Below, piece after piece: positions 33,224 through 42,285 of a stretch of DNA of 64,000 nt (its first letter is position 1; each line of letters begins with the position of its first letter). The stretch comes from Ideonella margarita. Its GTDB lineage: Bacteria > Pseudomonadota > Gammaproteobacteria > Burkholderiales > Burkholderiaceae_C. The position numbers and the translations under genes were made by a program. The stretch is taken from assembly GCF_038066635.1 (NCBI RefSeq), contig NZ_JBBUTI010000011.1, forward strand, positions 1 through 64,000. The letters run 5' to 3'. The notes under the pieces were generated by a model, which worked only from the letters and a program-made list of their open reading frames with translations, made no database searches and had not been told where the DNA came from.

Positions 33224-36200
33224 GCCATCTCCTCCAGGCGGCGTGCCAGCCAGGCACGGGCCTCGTCAAACTCGAAGCTATCCACCCTGTCGATCAGCTG
33301 CTGGCGTTCAGGCTCAGGCAGTGCCGCCAGCACGGCCTGGTAGGCGGTGTCTGGCAGCTCGCCACGGGCCAGGCCGGCGGCCAGACTGTCGGCCGCGGCT
33401 TGCGGCCAGGCCGTCAGCATGGCCGGGGCCGCCGCAGCTGGCGACCCAGCGGCAGCGGCCGCCAAGGCCAGCGCACCGTTCATGGCCAGCAAGCGCGCAT
33501 GCAGCGCGTCCCACTCGGCCGTCACTTGCTCACCATAAGCACTGCGCTCCAGTTGCTCGCAGGTCGAGGCCAGGCTGGTCAAGCCGAAGTTGGCGCAGGC
33601 CCCGCGCAGCTTGTGGGCCGCCGCTGAGGCCGTCTCAGGCGCAGGCGGTGTCCAGTGTTTCAGGCTGTCCCGCAGGAAGCGGCCGAGTTGGCTGCGCCAG
33701 GTTCCCAGGTCACCCCAGCGCGCCAGGGCTTCGGGCCAATCCACGGCATCCGGCAAGCCGGGCATGCCAGCATCGGGCGAGGGCGCGCTCACCGTGGTCG
33801 TTGCGCCCACAGGCCCGGCAGCCACACCCAGCACACGCGCCATTTCAACCAGCAGCTTCTGCCAGTCGATGGGCTTGGCCACGAAGCCGTCCATGCCGGC
33901 CGCGATGGTGTCTGCACGGTCGTCCTCACTGGCGCTGGCGGTGAGGGCGATCACCGGCAGCCGGGGCCGGCCGTGCGCAAGCTCGAAGGCGCGCAGGCCC
34001 GCGCAAGCCTGCAGCCCGTCCAGCCGCGGCATCTGCACGTCCAGCAGGGCCATGTCGAACGTGCCTGTGCACAGCAGGTCGAGTGCTTCCTGACCGTCCT
34101 GTACCAGCGTCAGTCGGTGGCCCATCGCGCTCAGGCGCAGCTCCAGCAGGCGGAGGTTTTCAGGGACGTCGTCGGCGGCCAGCAGGTTCAGCGGCGGCAG
34201 TGCCACGGCATGACTGCCACGTGCGGCTGGCGCCGGGGCCTGGCCGGCCGGCAGAGGCACACGAATCCAGAAGCGGCTGCCCTGCCCCACCGTGCTCTGT
34301 ACCCCGATTTCGCCTTGCATCAGCTGCACCAGCTGGCGCGCAATCGTGGTGCCGAGGCCGGTGCCGCCAAAACGCCGGGTGGTGCTGGCATCCGCCTGCG
34401 AAAACGGATCGAAGATCGCCTCGAGCCGGTCCGCCGGAATGCCGATGCCGGTGTCTCGCACCTCCATCTCCAGGGCACCGCCTGCCACCAGCTGCGCCGA
34501 CAGCGTGACGGAGCCCTGCTCGGTGAACTTCACCGCATTGCCCACCAGGTTGATCAGCACCTGGCGCAGCCGCATCGGATCTCCCCGGTGGTGTGCGGGC
34601 ACCGTGTCGGCCACATCCAGCACCAGCGCCAGGCCCTTGCGATCCGCCGTGATCTGCAGCGTGTCGATCACGTCGGCGCACAACTGGCGCAGGGAGAAAT
34701 CCTGCTGCTCCAGCTGCATCGCGCCGTGGTCGAGCTTGGCGGTGTCGAGGATGCCGTTGAGCAGATCGAGCAAGGCCCGGGCAGACCGGTGGATCACCTG
34801 CAGATGCTGGCGGGCATCAGGCCCCAGGTCACCGTCCAGCGCCACTTCGCTGAAGCCGATGATGGCGTTCATCGGGGTGCGGATTTCGTGGCTCATGTTG
34901 GCCAGGAAGGTGCTCTTGGCGGCGGCGGCCTGCTCGGCGCGACTCTTGGCCTGGCGCAGGTCCAGCTCCATCGCATGGCGCTCGGTCAGGTCATTGACGA
35001 ACTTGATAATGCGCAGCGGCCGGCCGTTGGCATCAAGGATGGGGTTGTAGGTGGCCTGGATCCAGATGTGTCGGCCGTCGGCGCCCACGCGCTCGAAGTC
35101 ACCGGTGCGGAACTCGCCGCGACGCAGGGCCGCCCAATGCTCCCGGTAGGCCTCGCTCTGCACTTCCTCGGGCAGGCACAAGGCACTGTGGTGCTGGCCG
35201 TACAAGGTGTGTGTCGTGTGGCCGGTCAGGCTCAGGAACGCCTCATTGGCACTGAGCACGCAGCCGGCCATGTCGAACTCCACCACCACCAGCGCGCGCC
35301 GGATGGCAGCCTGCACACCTTCCAGCTCGGCCTGCCGGCGCTGGGCCTCGGTGATGTCGGTGACAAAGGCCACGCCCAGGCGGTCGCCATCGTGATCACT
35401 GTGGCCGATGGCCAGGCGCAGCAGCACCACGCTGCCATCCGCGCGCCGGGCGCTGGTCTCGATCACGCCGTCGAGTTGCGCGGCGTAGTCATGGGGCAGA
35501 TCGGGAATGAGTGTGGTCAGGGCCTGGCCGATCAGGCGAGCTTCGGGCAGGCCGAAGATCAGCTCGGCCGCGCGATTGGCGGCCACGATGACACCGGCGC
35601 CATCCATGCGAATGACGCCGTCCACCGCGGTGTCGACCAGCGCCTGCAACCGCGCTTCGCTGGTCACCTTGTCCCGGAAGAGCTGCCGCTGCGCGACCAG
35701 GGCATACAAGCCCACGGCCAGTGCGCCCATGGTCAGCGCGGCCAGGGCAATCGCCATGGCCAGTTCCACATGCATCAGTTGGGTGACGCCCTCGATCTCC
35801 GCCACGCCGATGAAGCGCGTGGCGCCCATCGCCGTGTAGTGCATGCCGCTGATGGCCCCGCCCAGCACCGCACCCGCCACCACCGTGCGCAGGCGCCAGC
35901 TGGCCAGCGGCGAGCGGCGCAGGCCGTGGTGCATCCACAGAGCGGCGACCGACAGGGCCACTGCCACGACGATCGACAAGCCGAACCAGGTCGGGTCATA
36001 GCGCACCTGCGCCGACGAGCGCAGCGCGCCCATGCCGCCGTAATGCATCAGGCCGATGCCACTGCCCATCATCACGCCGGCCACCAGCAACTGCAGTGGC
36101 GACAGGGTCGGGCGAATGAGCGTGCGCAATGCCACCCAGGCGGCACCCAGCGACGGCACGATGGACAACATCGTCCAGAGCGGGTCGTAGTCCGCCTTCA

Positions 36201-36462
36201 CGCAGAACTGGAAAGCCAGCATGCCGATGAAGTGCATGGTCCACACGCCACCGCCCAGGCTGATGGCGCCAGCGGCCAGCGCCCCGGCCCGCAGCTTGCG
36301 GTTGCGCGTGGCGCGCGCCTTGTCCACCAGCGACAAGGCCATGAAGGAGGTGAGAAACGCCACCAGCACCGACAAGCCCACCAGCAGCGGGTCGTGCGAG
36401 CCCGGCAGCAGCAGGGTCTCTGGTACCTCGTCGAGCAGAAAAAATCGTGCGATCAGGTCCAT
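33220..36462 (-). CDS. MHYT-domain hybrid sensor histidine kinase
   Basis: 1080 residues. Order of domains: seven-helix MHYT sensor (1-260) with the three motifs MHFIGM (76-81), MHYGGM (139-144) and MHYTAM (207-212); two PAS domains (about 265-375 and 385-495); HisKA with His525 (ANMSHEIRTP); HATPase with NLVGNAVKF, DTGIGIPAD and GGTGLG; receiver with Asp808 (MALLDVQMP); and HPt with His950 (AAAHKLRGACANFG). MHYT domains are proposed to bind copper and sense oxygen, CO or NO. The start at 36462 is chosen as the first ATG before the first helix. It is coupled to the HD-GYP gene downstream. Confidence 0.94.
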   Translation of the reverse strand: MDLIARFFLLDEVPETLLLPGSHDPLLVGLSVLVAFLTSFMALSLVDKARATRNRKLRAGALAAGAISLGGGVWTMHFIGMLAFQFCVKADYDPLWTMLSIVPSLGAAWVALRTLIRPTLSPLQLLVAGVMMGSGIGLMHYGGMGALRSSAQVRYDPTWFGLSIVVAVALSVAALWMHHGLRRSPLASWRLRTVVAGAVLGGAISGMHYTAMGATRFIGVAEIEGVTQLMHVELAMAIALAALTMGALAVGLYALVAQRQLFRDKVTSEARLQALVDTAVDGVIRMDGAGVIVAANRAAELIFGLPEARLIGQALTTLIPDLPHDYAAQLDGVIETSARRADGSVVLLRLAIGHSDHDGDRLGVAFVTDITEAQRRQAELEGVQAAIRRALVVVEFDMAGCVLSANEAFLSLTGHTTHTLYGQHHSALCLPEEVQSEAYREHWAALRRGEFRTGDFERVGADGRHIWIQATYNPILDANGRPLRIIKFVNDLTERHAMELDLRQAKSRAEQAAAAKSTFLANMSHEIRTPMNAIIGFSEVALDGDLGPDARQHLQVIHRSARALLDLLNGILDTAKLDHGAMQLEQQDFSLRQLCADVIDTLQITADRKGLALVLDVADTVPAHHRGDPMRLRQVLINLVGNAVKFTEQGSVTLSAQLVAGGALEMEVRDTGIGIPADRLEAIFDPFSQADASTTRRFGGTGLGTTIARQLVQLMQGEIGVQSTVGQGSRFWIRVPLPAGQAPAPAARGSHAVALPPLNLLAADDVPENLRLLELRLSAMGHRLTLVQDGQEALDLLCTGTFDMALLDVQMPRLDGLQACAGLRAFELAHGRPRLPVIALTASASEDDRADTIAAGMDGFVAKPIDWQKLLVEMARVLGVAAGPVGATTTVSAPSPDAGMPGLPDAVDWPEALARWGDLGTWRSQLGRFLRDSLKHWTPPAPETASAAAHKLRGACANFGLTSLASTCEQLERSAYGEQVTAEWDALHARLLAMNGALALAAAAAGSPAAAAPAMLTAWPQAAADSLAAGLARGELPDTAYQAVLAALPEPERQQLIDRVDSFEFDEARAWLARRLEEMA

Positions 36463-36644
36463 GGCTGGCCGGCGCCGTGGCCGGGTGAGCTGAAGCTGGC
36501 AGTCGACATGACTGCGCGAATCCAGTTTTCCCGACAAGCCGCCCCGGCATTCGGCGGAAAAAGGTCTGGATTGACCATCTGATGCCGCTTGTCGAGGCGC
36601 CGCGTTCAAACGGACACACGGCAAAAACACCATTTACATACAAA

Positions 36645-36659
36645 TACGAATCAATCTCA
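36645..36659. promoter_or_regulatory. Fur-like box upstream of the iron-uptake operon
   Basis: Within an AT-rich stretch (about 36625-36670), the minus strand reads TGAGATTGATTCGTA, which matches 9 of 14 fixed positions of the 7-1-7 Fur model TGATAAT-N-ATTATCA. It is 66-80 bases upstream of the TonB receptor start. The gap 36463-36724 holds nothing else recognisable. Confidence 0.55.
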
Positions 36660-36724
36660 TTAAGATTAACGTAGACTGCTGGCTTGCCCACGGGCACCGC
36701 CCTGCACCCGCCACAGACAACACC

Positions 36725-38860
36725 ATGACCTACTCGCCCAGCATCTACGCACACACTCGCAACGCCGTCGCGCTGGCCGCCTTGACGGCCTTGGGCACCG
36801 CCCATGCGCAGGCGGTGGCCCAGCCCGAGCCCACGTTGGCTGCACAACAAGCCGAGGTGTCGCCGGAGAAGGTCGAGATCACCGCCAAGCGCGAACGCCG
36901 GGTATCCAAAGGCGCGACCAACCTCGCGCTGACGATCAAGGAGACGCCTCAATCGATCAGCACCATCGACCAGCAGACCCTGCGTGATTTCGGCGCGAGC
37001 GGCAGCAACGATGCCTTGCGCCTGGGCACAGGCCTGACGGTCGACGAATGGGAAACCAACCGCACCAACTACAGCGCGCGCGGGTTTGACGTGATGCTGA
37101 CCCAGGTCGATGGCCTGGGCATGACCAATGAATGGGGCCTGGTGGAGGGCCAGCAGGACACCTATCTGTTCGAGAGCATCGAGCTGGTGCGAGGCGCCAA
37201 CGGGCTGCTGACCGGCGTCGGCAATGCCTCGGGCACGATCAACTACATCCGCAAGCGCCCGACCAACAAGGACGGTGGTGAGCTGATCGCCACCGCTGGC
37301 TCCAACGGCCTGGGTCGCCTGGCCATCGACTACAACAAGGTGCTGACGACCGACGGCGCCTGGGCCGGCCGGCTGGTGGCCGCCTTCGAGGACAAGGACT
37401 CGTACCTGCGCGCGCTGCACGACCGGCGCGGCACGCTGTATGGCGTCGTCGAGGGCCAGATCGGCGACAACGGCACCTTGACGCTCGGCTTCAGCCACCA
37501 GGACGGCCGCCAGAAGTCGCCGATGTGGGGCTCTCTGACACTGCCTTATGCCGACGGCACGCTGGCGGAGTTCGATGTGTCGGCGTCGACCTCGCAGGAC
37601 TGGACGTACTGGAACGTGCGCTCCACCAATCTGTTTGCCGAATACACCCACAGCCTGTCGCCCGACTGGGAAGCCAAGCTGACCTACAGCCACAACCAGG
37701 GCACCACGGCCACCAAGCTGTTCTACGCCTACAGCCTGACCGGCCACCTGAACGCCGACAACACCGGTTTGTCAGCCTGGCCCTACCGCAGCGAGGGCGA
37801 GACCCGCAGCAACGTCCTCAATCTCAACCTCAGTGGTCGTTTCAAGGCCTTTGGCCGCCAGCATGACGCCGTGATCGGGCTCACCCAGTCCCGGCAGACC
37901 AGCGTCACCGACACCTATGCCGTCACCAGTGCCCCGTCCGCGGTTCTGCCGGCCTTTCCCTATGCCGGCGATGTCTACGCCGAGCCGGTCTGGGGTGACA
38001 AGTCGGTGGCGTCCGACGGCAACCAGCGCCTGACGCGCTTCTATGCAGCCACCCGCCTGTCGCTGACCGACCGGCTCAAGGCCATCGCCGGCCTCAATGC
38101 CATCAGCCTGAAACGCGATGGCACCTCGATCTACGGCGGCGGCGTCAATCTCGACAACGAGACGACGGAGAAGGTCAGCCCCTATGCGGGCCTGACCTAC
38201 GAGCTGACGCCCGCTACGCTGGTCTACGCCTCGTACTCCGACATCTTCCAGGCCCAGGACCAGCGCGATGTGAACGGCGCCTTCCTGGCGCCCATGAAGG
38301 GCTTGAATGCCGAAGCCGGCGTCAAGACCGACTGGCTGGGCGGCCAGTTGTTGACCAGCCTGGCCGTGTTCACCGGCACGCAGAAAGGGTTGGCCACCAT
38401 CGACGGATTTGATCCAGTGGCACAAGACACCTACTACGCACCCAAGGACGTGAAGTCACGCGGCTTCGAGATCGAGGCCACCGGCCGGCTCAGCGCAGAC
38501 ACCCGGCTCACCGCTGGCTTCACCTCGCTCCAGCTGACCGGCCCGGACGGCAACGACATTTATGAATGGGTGCCGCGCCGCACGCTGAAGCTGCGCGCCG
38601 ACACGCGCGTGGCCATGCTGCCGCAGCTGCGTGTGGGCGGTGGCGTGCGCTGGCAGTCCGGCATCTCGAAGAACGCAGGCGCCAGCCAAGGTGCCTATGC
38701 CGTGGCCGACGCCTATGCGGCCTATGCGCTGAACGAAGCCGCCACCCTCCGCGTCAACGTCAACAACCTGTTCGACCAGAAGTACCTGCGCACGGTGCAA
38801 TACGGCGCGATCTACGGCGCACCGCGCACGGCGTCGATCTCGCTGGAGCACAAGCTCTGA
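36725..38860 (+). CDS. TonB-dependent siderophore receptor (FhuE/FpvA-like)
   Basis: Outer-membrane importer of a ferric siderophore. 711 residues: signal peptide about 1-29 (ending AHAQA), plug domain about 50-160 (TIKETPQSISTIDQQTLRDF, YSARGFDVMLTQVDGLGM, IELVRGANGLLTGVGNASGT), and a 22-strand barrel ending in the C-terminal ISLEHKL. The plug segments are those of the TonB-siderophore receptor group. There is no N-terminal signalling extension of FpvA type, so ligand-dependent sigma signalling is unlikely. The ligand is not predictable. First gene of an operon with DUF3649, PepSY and DUF3325 genes. Confidence 0.94.
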   Translation: MTYSPSIYAHTRNAVALAALTALGTAHAQAVAQPEPTLAAQQAEVSPEKVEITAKRERRVSKGATNLALTIKETPQSISTIDQQTLRDFGASGSNDALRLGTGLTVDEWETNRTNYSARGFDVMLTQVDGLGMTNEWGLVEGQQDTYLFESIELVRGANGLLTGVGNASGTINYIRKRPTNKDGGELIATAGSNGLGRLAIDYNKVLTTDGAWAGRLVAAFEDKDSYLRALHDRRGTLYGVVEGQIGDNGTLTLGFSHQDGRQKSPMWGSLTLPYADGTLAEFDVSASTSQDWTYWNVRSTNLFAEYTHSLSPDWEAKLTYSHNQGTTATKLFYAYSLTGHLNADNTGLSAWPYRSEGETRSNVLNLNLSGRFKAFGRQHDAVIGLTQSRQTSVTDTYAVTSAPSAVLPAFPYAGDVYAEPVWGDKSVASDGNQRLTRFYAATRLSLTDRLKAIAGLNAISLKRDGTSIYGGGVNLDNETTEKVSPYAGLTYELTPATLVYASYSDIFQAQDQRDVNGAFLAPMKGLNAEAGVKTDWLGGQLLTSLAVFTGTQKGLATIDGFDPVAQDTYYAPKDVKSRGFEIEATGRLSADTRLTAGFTSLQLTGPDGNDIYEWVPRRTLKLRADTRVAMLPQLRVGGGVRWQSGISKNAGASQGAYAVADAYAAYALNEAATLRVNVNNLFDQKYLRTVQYGAIYGAPRTASISLEHKL

Positions 38861-38885
38861 TCACGCGCCAGCAAGCCGCCCAGCC

Positions 38886-39200
38886 ATGACCCGCAACGCG
38901 CGCATCGCCACACCCTTCCCCCAGCTGGACATCGGCCTGCGCATCGTCTGCGCCACCCTGGGCGGCTGGGCCTTTTCCTGGGGCCTGGTGGCCTGCGGCA
39001 CCGCCGCCCTGGCTGGCCTCGGCCTGTCGTTCCACGACGCCGAGGCCGTCATGCAGATGCTGGGTCTGCTGAGCCTGCTGGGCGTCCTGCTCTGGTCAAT
39101 CGCCGGCGCCAGTGTCTTGCGCATCGTCGGCGGACTGGCCATTGGTGCCACGCTGCTCAACCTTGGCGCCTGGCTGCTGCAGCGCGCCCTGCTGGCCTGA
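38886..39200 (+). CDS. DUF3649-type small membrane protein
   Basis: 104 residues with three hydrophobic segments (about 18-46, 57-78, 80-100). It sits between a siderophore receptor and a PepSY protein, which is where DUF3649 proteins are usually found in betaproteobacterial iron operons. Function unknown; a role in reductive iron release with the PepSY partner is plausible. Confidence 0.8.
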   Translation: MTRNARIATPFPQLDIGLRIVCATLGGWAFSWGLVACGTAALAGLGLSFHDAEAVMQMLGLLSLLGVLLWSIAGASVLRIVGGLAIGATLLNLGAWLLQRALLA

Positions 39201-39212
39201 AGGATTCGCTCC

Positions 39213-40922
39213 ATGTTCACCCGCTTCCATCTCTCCATGGCCTGGCTGCACACCTGGTTCGGCCTGGTGCTCGGTTATGTGCTGATGGCGTGCTTTTTCT
39301 TTGGCACGCTGTCGGTGTTCGACCGCGAGTTCGACCGATGGGCGCTGCCGGAAACGCGCTTCGAGCCGCAGCCCATGCCGTCCTTCGACAAGGTGCTCCA
39401 GCCGGCCTTCGCGCAGCTGCAACCCAGCCCGGTTGAATACGACCTCCAGATGCCGGTGCTGCACGACCCGGCGCTCGGCGCACCCACGCCGCGCCTGCAA
39501 TTGCCGCCCGACGAATACTGGGCCTACACCACGCACCGCGACCCGGTGCTGGCCATCGGTGCCGGCTTTAGGGTGCCGCTGGCCAAAGACCCGACCGCGG
39601 AAAACCACATCCACGGGGACGCCACGCTCGACCCACGTACAGGCGCCCTGGTCCGCGCAGACCAGCTGAAGATCGGCAGCCAGTGGTTCTATCCCATGCA
39701 TTACGGCCTGAACTGGCAGTGGAACAACCTGGGCATCTACATCGTCGGCCTGGCTGCGCTGGGCATGCTGGCCGCCTTGGTCAGCGGCGTGGTCATGCAC
39801 CGCAAGGTCTTCAAGGAGTTCTTCACTTTCCGGCCGAAAAAACACACCCAGCGCGCCACCCTGGACCTGCACAACCTCACCGGCGTGGTGGCCCTGCCTT
39901 TCCACTTCTTCTTTGCCTTCACCGGGCTGCTGATCTTCGCCGGCTACTACTGGTTCCCGGTGTCGCAGTTCCAGCTCAAGGCCCTGCATGACCGGCATGA
40001 GGTTGTTGAAGCCCGCGACACCGGCCTGCCGCACGCACGCTCGGGCGTCGCGGCACCGCTGGCCTCGGTCGATGCCATGGTGGCCGAGGCCCAGCGCCGC
40101 TGGGCGGCACGTGATGCGGCCGGCCAGGTCGGCTTTTTGCAGCTGCATCACATGGGTGACGCCAACGGCTATGTCAGCGTCTACCGCGCGGGTAGTGACC
40201 GCGTGGCCCTGGTGGGTGAGGGCATCCACTTCAAGGCCAGCACCGGTGAGGTGCTGCGCGAAGACCCGCCGCCCAGCGCCGTCGGCCAGGTGACCGAGTT
40301 CCTCACCGGTCTGCACCTGCAGCACTTCAAGCACTGGCTGCTGCGTTGGCTGTATGTGCTGGGCGGGCTGCTGGGCTGCGTGTGCATCGCCACCGGCTTT
40401 GTCTTCTTCGTGGAAAAGCGCAAGCAGCAGCACGCCAAGACTGACGTCCTGGGCAGCCGCCTGGTCGACGCACTGGCGGTGACCACCGTCACCGGCATGG
40501 TGCTGGCCGCCGTGGGCATGCTGGTGGCCAACCGCTTGCTGCCCGCCGAGCTGGCCAACAAGGGCGAGTGGGAGAAATGGAGCTTCTGGGGCGTGTGGCT
40601 GCTGGCCCTGTTGCACGCCCTGGCGCGCAGCGGCCCGGTGGCCCGGGCGCGCATCAATCCGGCCTGGCGCGAGCAAAGCTGGGCAGTGGCCGCGCTGGCC
40701 GTGGTGGCCGTGGTGCTCAATGCCCTCACCACGGGCGACCACCTGCTCAAGACCATCATCACCGAACCTTACTGGCCGGTGGCTGGTGTTGATCTGAGCC
40801 TGCTGGTCACCGCAGGCGTCGCCGTATGGGCGGCGCGGCACCTGGCGCGGCGAGAACGCCCGGCCACCGCGCCGACCACCAACGCCCATCCAACGCCACT
40901 GGCCGAGGTGGCCCATGGCTGA
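39213..40922 (+). CDS. PepSY-domain transmembrane protein of the iron-uptake operon
   Basis: 569 residues with an N-terminal helix (LHTWFGLVLGYVLMACFFFG), a large periplasmic loop, and further helices near 180-200, 230-250, 370-400, and in the C-terminal third. His residues near the membrane edges (LHNLTGVVALPFHFFFAFTG, LHLQHFKHWLLR) may bind heme. Such PepSY_TM proteins next to siderophore receptors are thought to be ferric-siderophore reductases; that is inference. AAGGA lies 8 bases before the ATG. It overlaps the next gene by 8 bases. Confidence 0.88.
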   Translation: MFTRFHLSMAWLHTWFGLVLGYVLMACFFFGTLSVFDREFDRWALPETRFEPQPMPSFDKVLQPAFAQLQPSPVEYDLQMPVLHDPALGAPTPRLQLPPDEYWAYTTHRDPVLAIGAGFRVPLAKDPTAENHIHGDATLDPRTGALVRADQLKIGSQWFYPMHYGLNWQWNNLGIYIVGLAALGMLAALVSGVVMHRKVFKEFFTFRPKKHTQRATLDLHNLTGVVALPFHFFFAFTGLLIFAGYYWFPVSQFQLKALHDRHEVVEARDTGLPHARSGVAAPLASVDAMVAEAQRRWAARDAAGQVGFLQLHHMGDANGYVSVYRAGSDRVALVGEGIHFKASTGEVLREDPPPSAVGQVTEFLTGLHLQHFKHWLLRWLYVLGGLLGCVCIATGFVFFVEKRKQQHAKTDVLGSRLVDALAVTTVTGMVLAAVGMLVANRLLPAELANKGEWEKWSFWGVWLLALLHALARSGPVARARINPAWREQSWAVAALAVVAVVLNALTTGDHLLKTIITEPYWPVAGVDLSLLVTAGVAVWAARHLARRERPATAPTTNAHPTPLAEVAHG

Positions 40923-41265
40923 AGCACTCTGGCTGATCACCGCCGGCGCCCTCAGCCTGGCTGGCATGGCCTGGCTGGCGCTGGCGATGGAGGGGCACTG
41001 GAGCCAGGTGATGCAGCGCCCGGCTGAGGCGGCCATTCGCATCCGGCAAGCGCTGCGCATGTTCGGCGCCATCGCCCTCCCATTAGCGCTGCTGGCCTGC
41101 CTGCGGGCAGACCGGCCCTCCATGGCTGTGCTCGTCTGGCTGATGCTGCTGGCTGGCAGCGCGGTGCTGGTGGCCATGCTGCTGGCACACCGGCCGCGGG
41201 CCCTCCGTGCGGCGCTGCCACTCGGGGGGCCCGGGGGCCCGGGTATCAGACGCGGTGCTTCTTGA
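40915..41265 (+). CDS. DUF3325 family small membrane protein
   Basis: 116 residues with three hydrophobic segments (about 5-22, 45-62, 68-88) and the characteristic LALAMEGHWSQVM. It is the last gene of the receptor-DUF3649-PepSY-DUF3325 operon, the canonical order in this group. Function unknown. Its start overlaps the PepSY stop by 8 bases, and its last 20 bases overlap the 3' end of the convergent hydrolase gene. Confidence 0.85.
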   Translation: MAEALWLITAGALSLAGMAWLALAMEGHWSQVMQRPAEAAIRIRQALRMFGAIALPLALLACLRADRPSMAVLVWLMLLAGSAVLVAMLLAHRPRALRAALPLGGPGGPGIRRGAS

Positions 41266-42148
41266 ACCAGTCGCTGGCCAGCTTCTGCGCATAGGTGGCA
41301 GCGGCCTTGTCGTAGCTCGGCCGGTAGTCGGCATTGAAGCCGTGGTCAACGTCCGGAAACACCACGATCTCCGAGCCACTGCCGCCCTTGTTGATGAGGC
41401 CGCGCATCTTGGCGATGGTCTCTTGCTTGACGAAGGCATCGATGCCGGAATAAAGCCCCAGCACCGGCACCTTGATCGAGTCGGCGAAATCGATCGGATC
41501 CTGCGGGCGCAGCTCGGGCGTCTTCAGGCCTTCGAGCAGCCCGTAATACGCCACGGCGGCGTTCAGGTTGCCGTTGTGACGCGCATAGACCCAGGCCGTG
41601 CGGCCACCCCAGCAATAGCCGACCAGGCCGGTGCGCTTGGCATCGGCGTGGCCGCTGGCGCGGGCGAAGGCCAGCGTGGCGTCGAGGTCGGCGCACACCT
41701 GCGCGTCGGGCACCTTGGACACCACCTGCGACAGGATGGCCGGGATGTCGGTCATCTTCGCCACATCGCCCTGGCGAGCGAACATTTCCGGCGCGATGGC
41801 GTAGTAGCCCATCTTGGCGTAGCGGCGGCACATGTCCTTGATGTGCTCATGCACGCCGAAAATTTCCTGCACCACCAGCATCACCGGGAACTTGCCGGGG
41901 CCGGCGGGCATGGCCCGGTAGGCCGGAATCTTGCCGTCGGCGACCGGGATGCTGACCTCGCCGGCCACCAGGCCCTTGCTGTCGGTCGTGATGGCCTGGG
42001 CCAGCACAGGGTTGGATGCAACGGCAAAGCCGGAGGCCAGCGACGTCATCACGAAGCCGCGCCGTGACAGGCCGGCGTCGGCCTTGTCGACCGTCGGGGC
42101 GGGGTCGTTGAAGTCGATCGGCTCGAGTCCGTAGTCCATCAGTTTCAT
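41246..42148 (-). CDS. Dienelactone hydrolase-family protein, Tat-exported
   Basis: Alpha/beta hydrolase, 300 residues. The triad of dienelactone hydrolases is present: Cys179 in GYCWGG, Asp237 in GLYSGIDAF and His269 in DVDHGF, and the Glu of VQEIFGVHEHI. The N-terminus has a twin-arginine signal (LSRRGFVM, residues 27-34) followed by a hydrophobic stretch to about 51, so it should be folded before export to the periplasm. The real substrate is unknown; many Tat-exported members are annotated only by family. A divergent GlxA/AraC-type regulator follows 137 bases away and may control it. Confidence 0.9.
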   Translation of the reverse strand: MKLMDYGLEPIDFNDPAPTVDKADAGLSRRGFVMTSLASGFAVASNPVLAQAITTDSKGLVAGEVSIPVADGKIPAYRAMPAGPGKFPVMLVVQEIFGVHEHIKDMCRRYAKMGYYAIAPEMFARQGDVAKMTDIPAILSQVVSKVPDAQVCADLDATLAFARASGHADAKRTGLVGYCWGGRTAWVYARHNGNLNAAVAYYGLLEGLKTPELRPQDPIDFADSIKVPVLGLYSGIDAFVKQETIAKMRGLINKGGSGSEIVVFPDVDHGFNADYRPSYDKAAATYAQKLASDWFKKHRV

Positions 42149-42264
42149 GAATGCTCCAAGGGTGATGAGAGAGTTGTTCGCCAGGCTCCGGTAGACCGGA
42201 TGAGCCTCGGCGCCGCGTCGCAGTCTAAGCCGCGAAACCCAGGACCACGAGTGGCAAGAAAGAC

Positions 42265-42277
42265 AATATTGATATCA
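42265..42277. promoter_or_regulatory. AT-rich palindromic stretch before the GlxA-type gene
   Basis: AATATT (42265-42270) runs into the perfect palindrome TGATATCA (42270-42277), 8 bases before the ATG at 42286. In this GC-rich genome it stands out, and it may be an operator or a -10 region. The rest of 42149-42285 shows nothing else. Confidence 0.3.
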
Positions 42278-42285
42278 TTTCCGCC

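Noticed and set aside
33655..36582. 975-codon open frame on the plus strand
   Set aside because: It is antisense to the MHYT hybrid kinase, has a His/Gln/Ala-rich composition and no motifs. It is a codon-bias shadow.
39096..41177. 693-codon open frame on the minus strand
   Set aside because: It is antisense to the PepSY gene and its neighbours, with a low-complexity Gly/His/Gln product.
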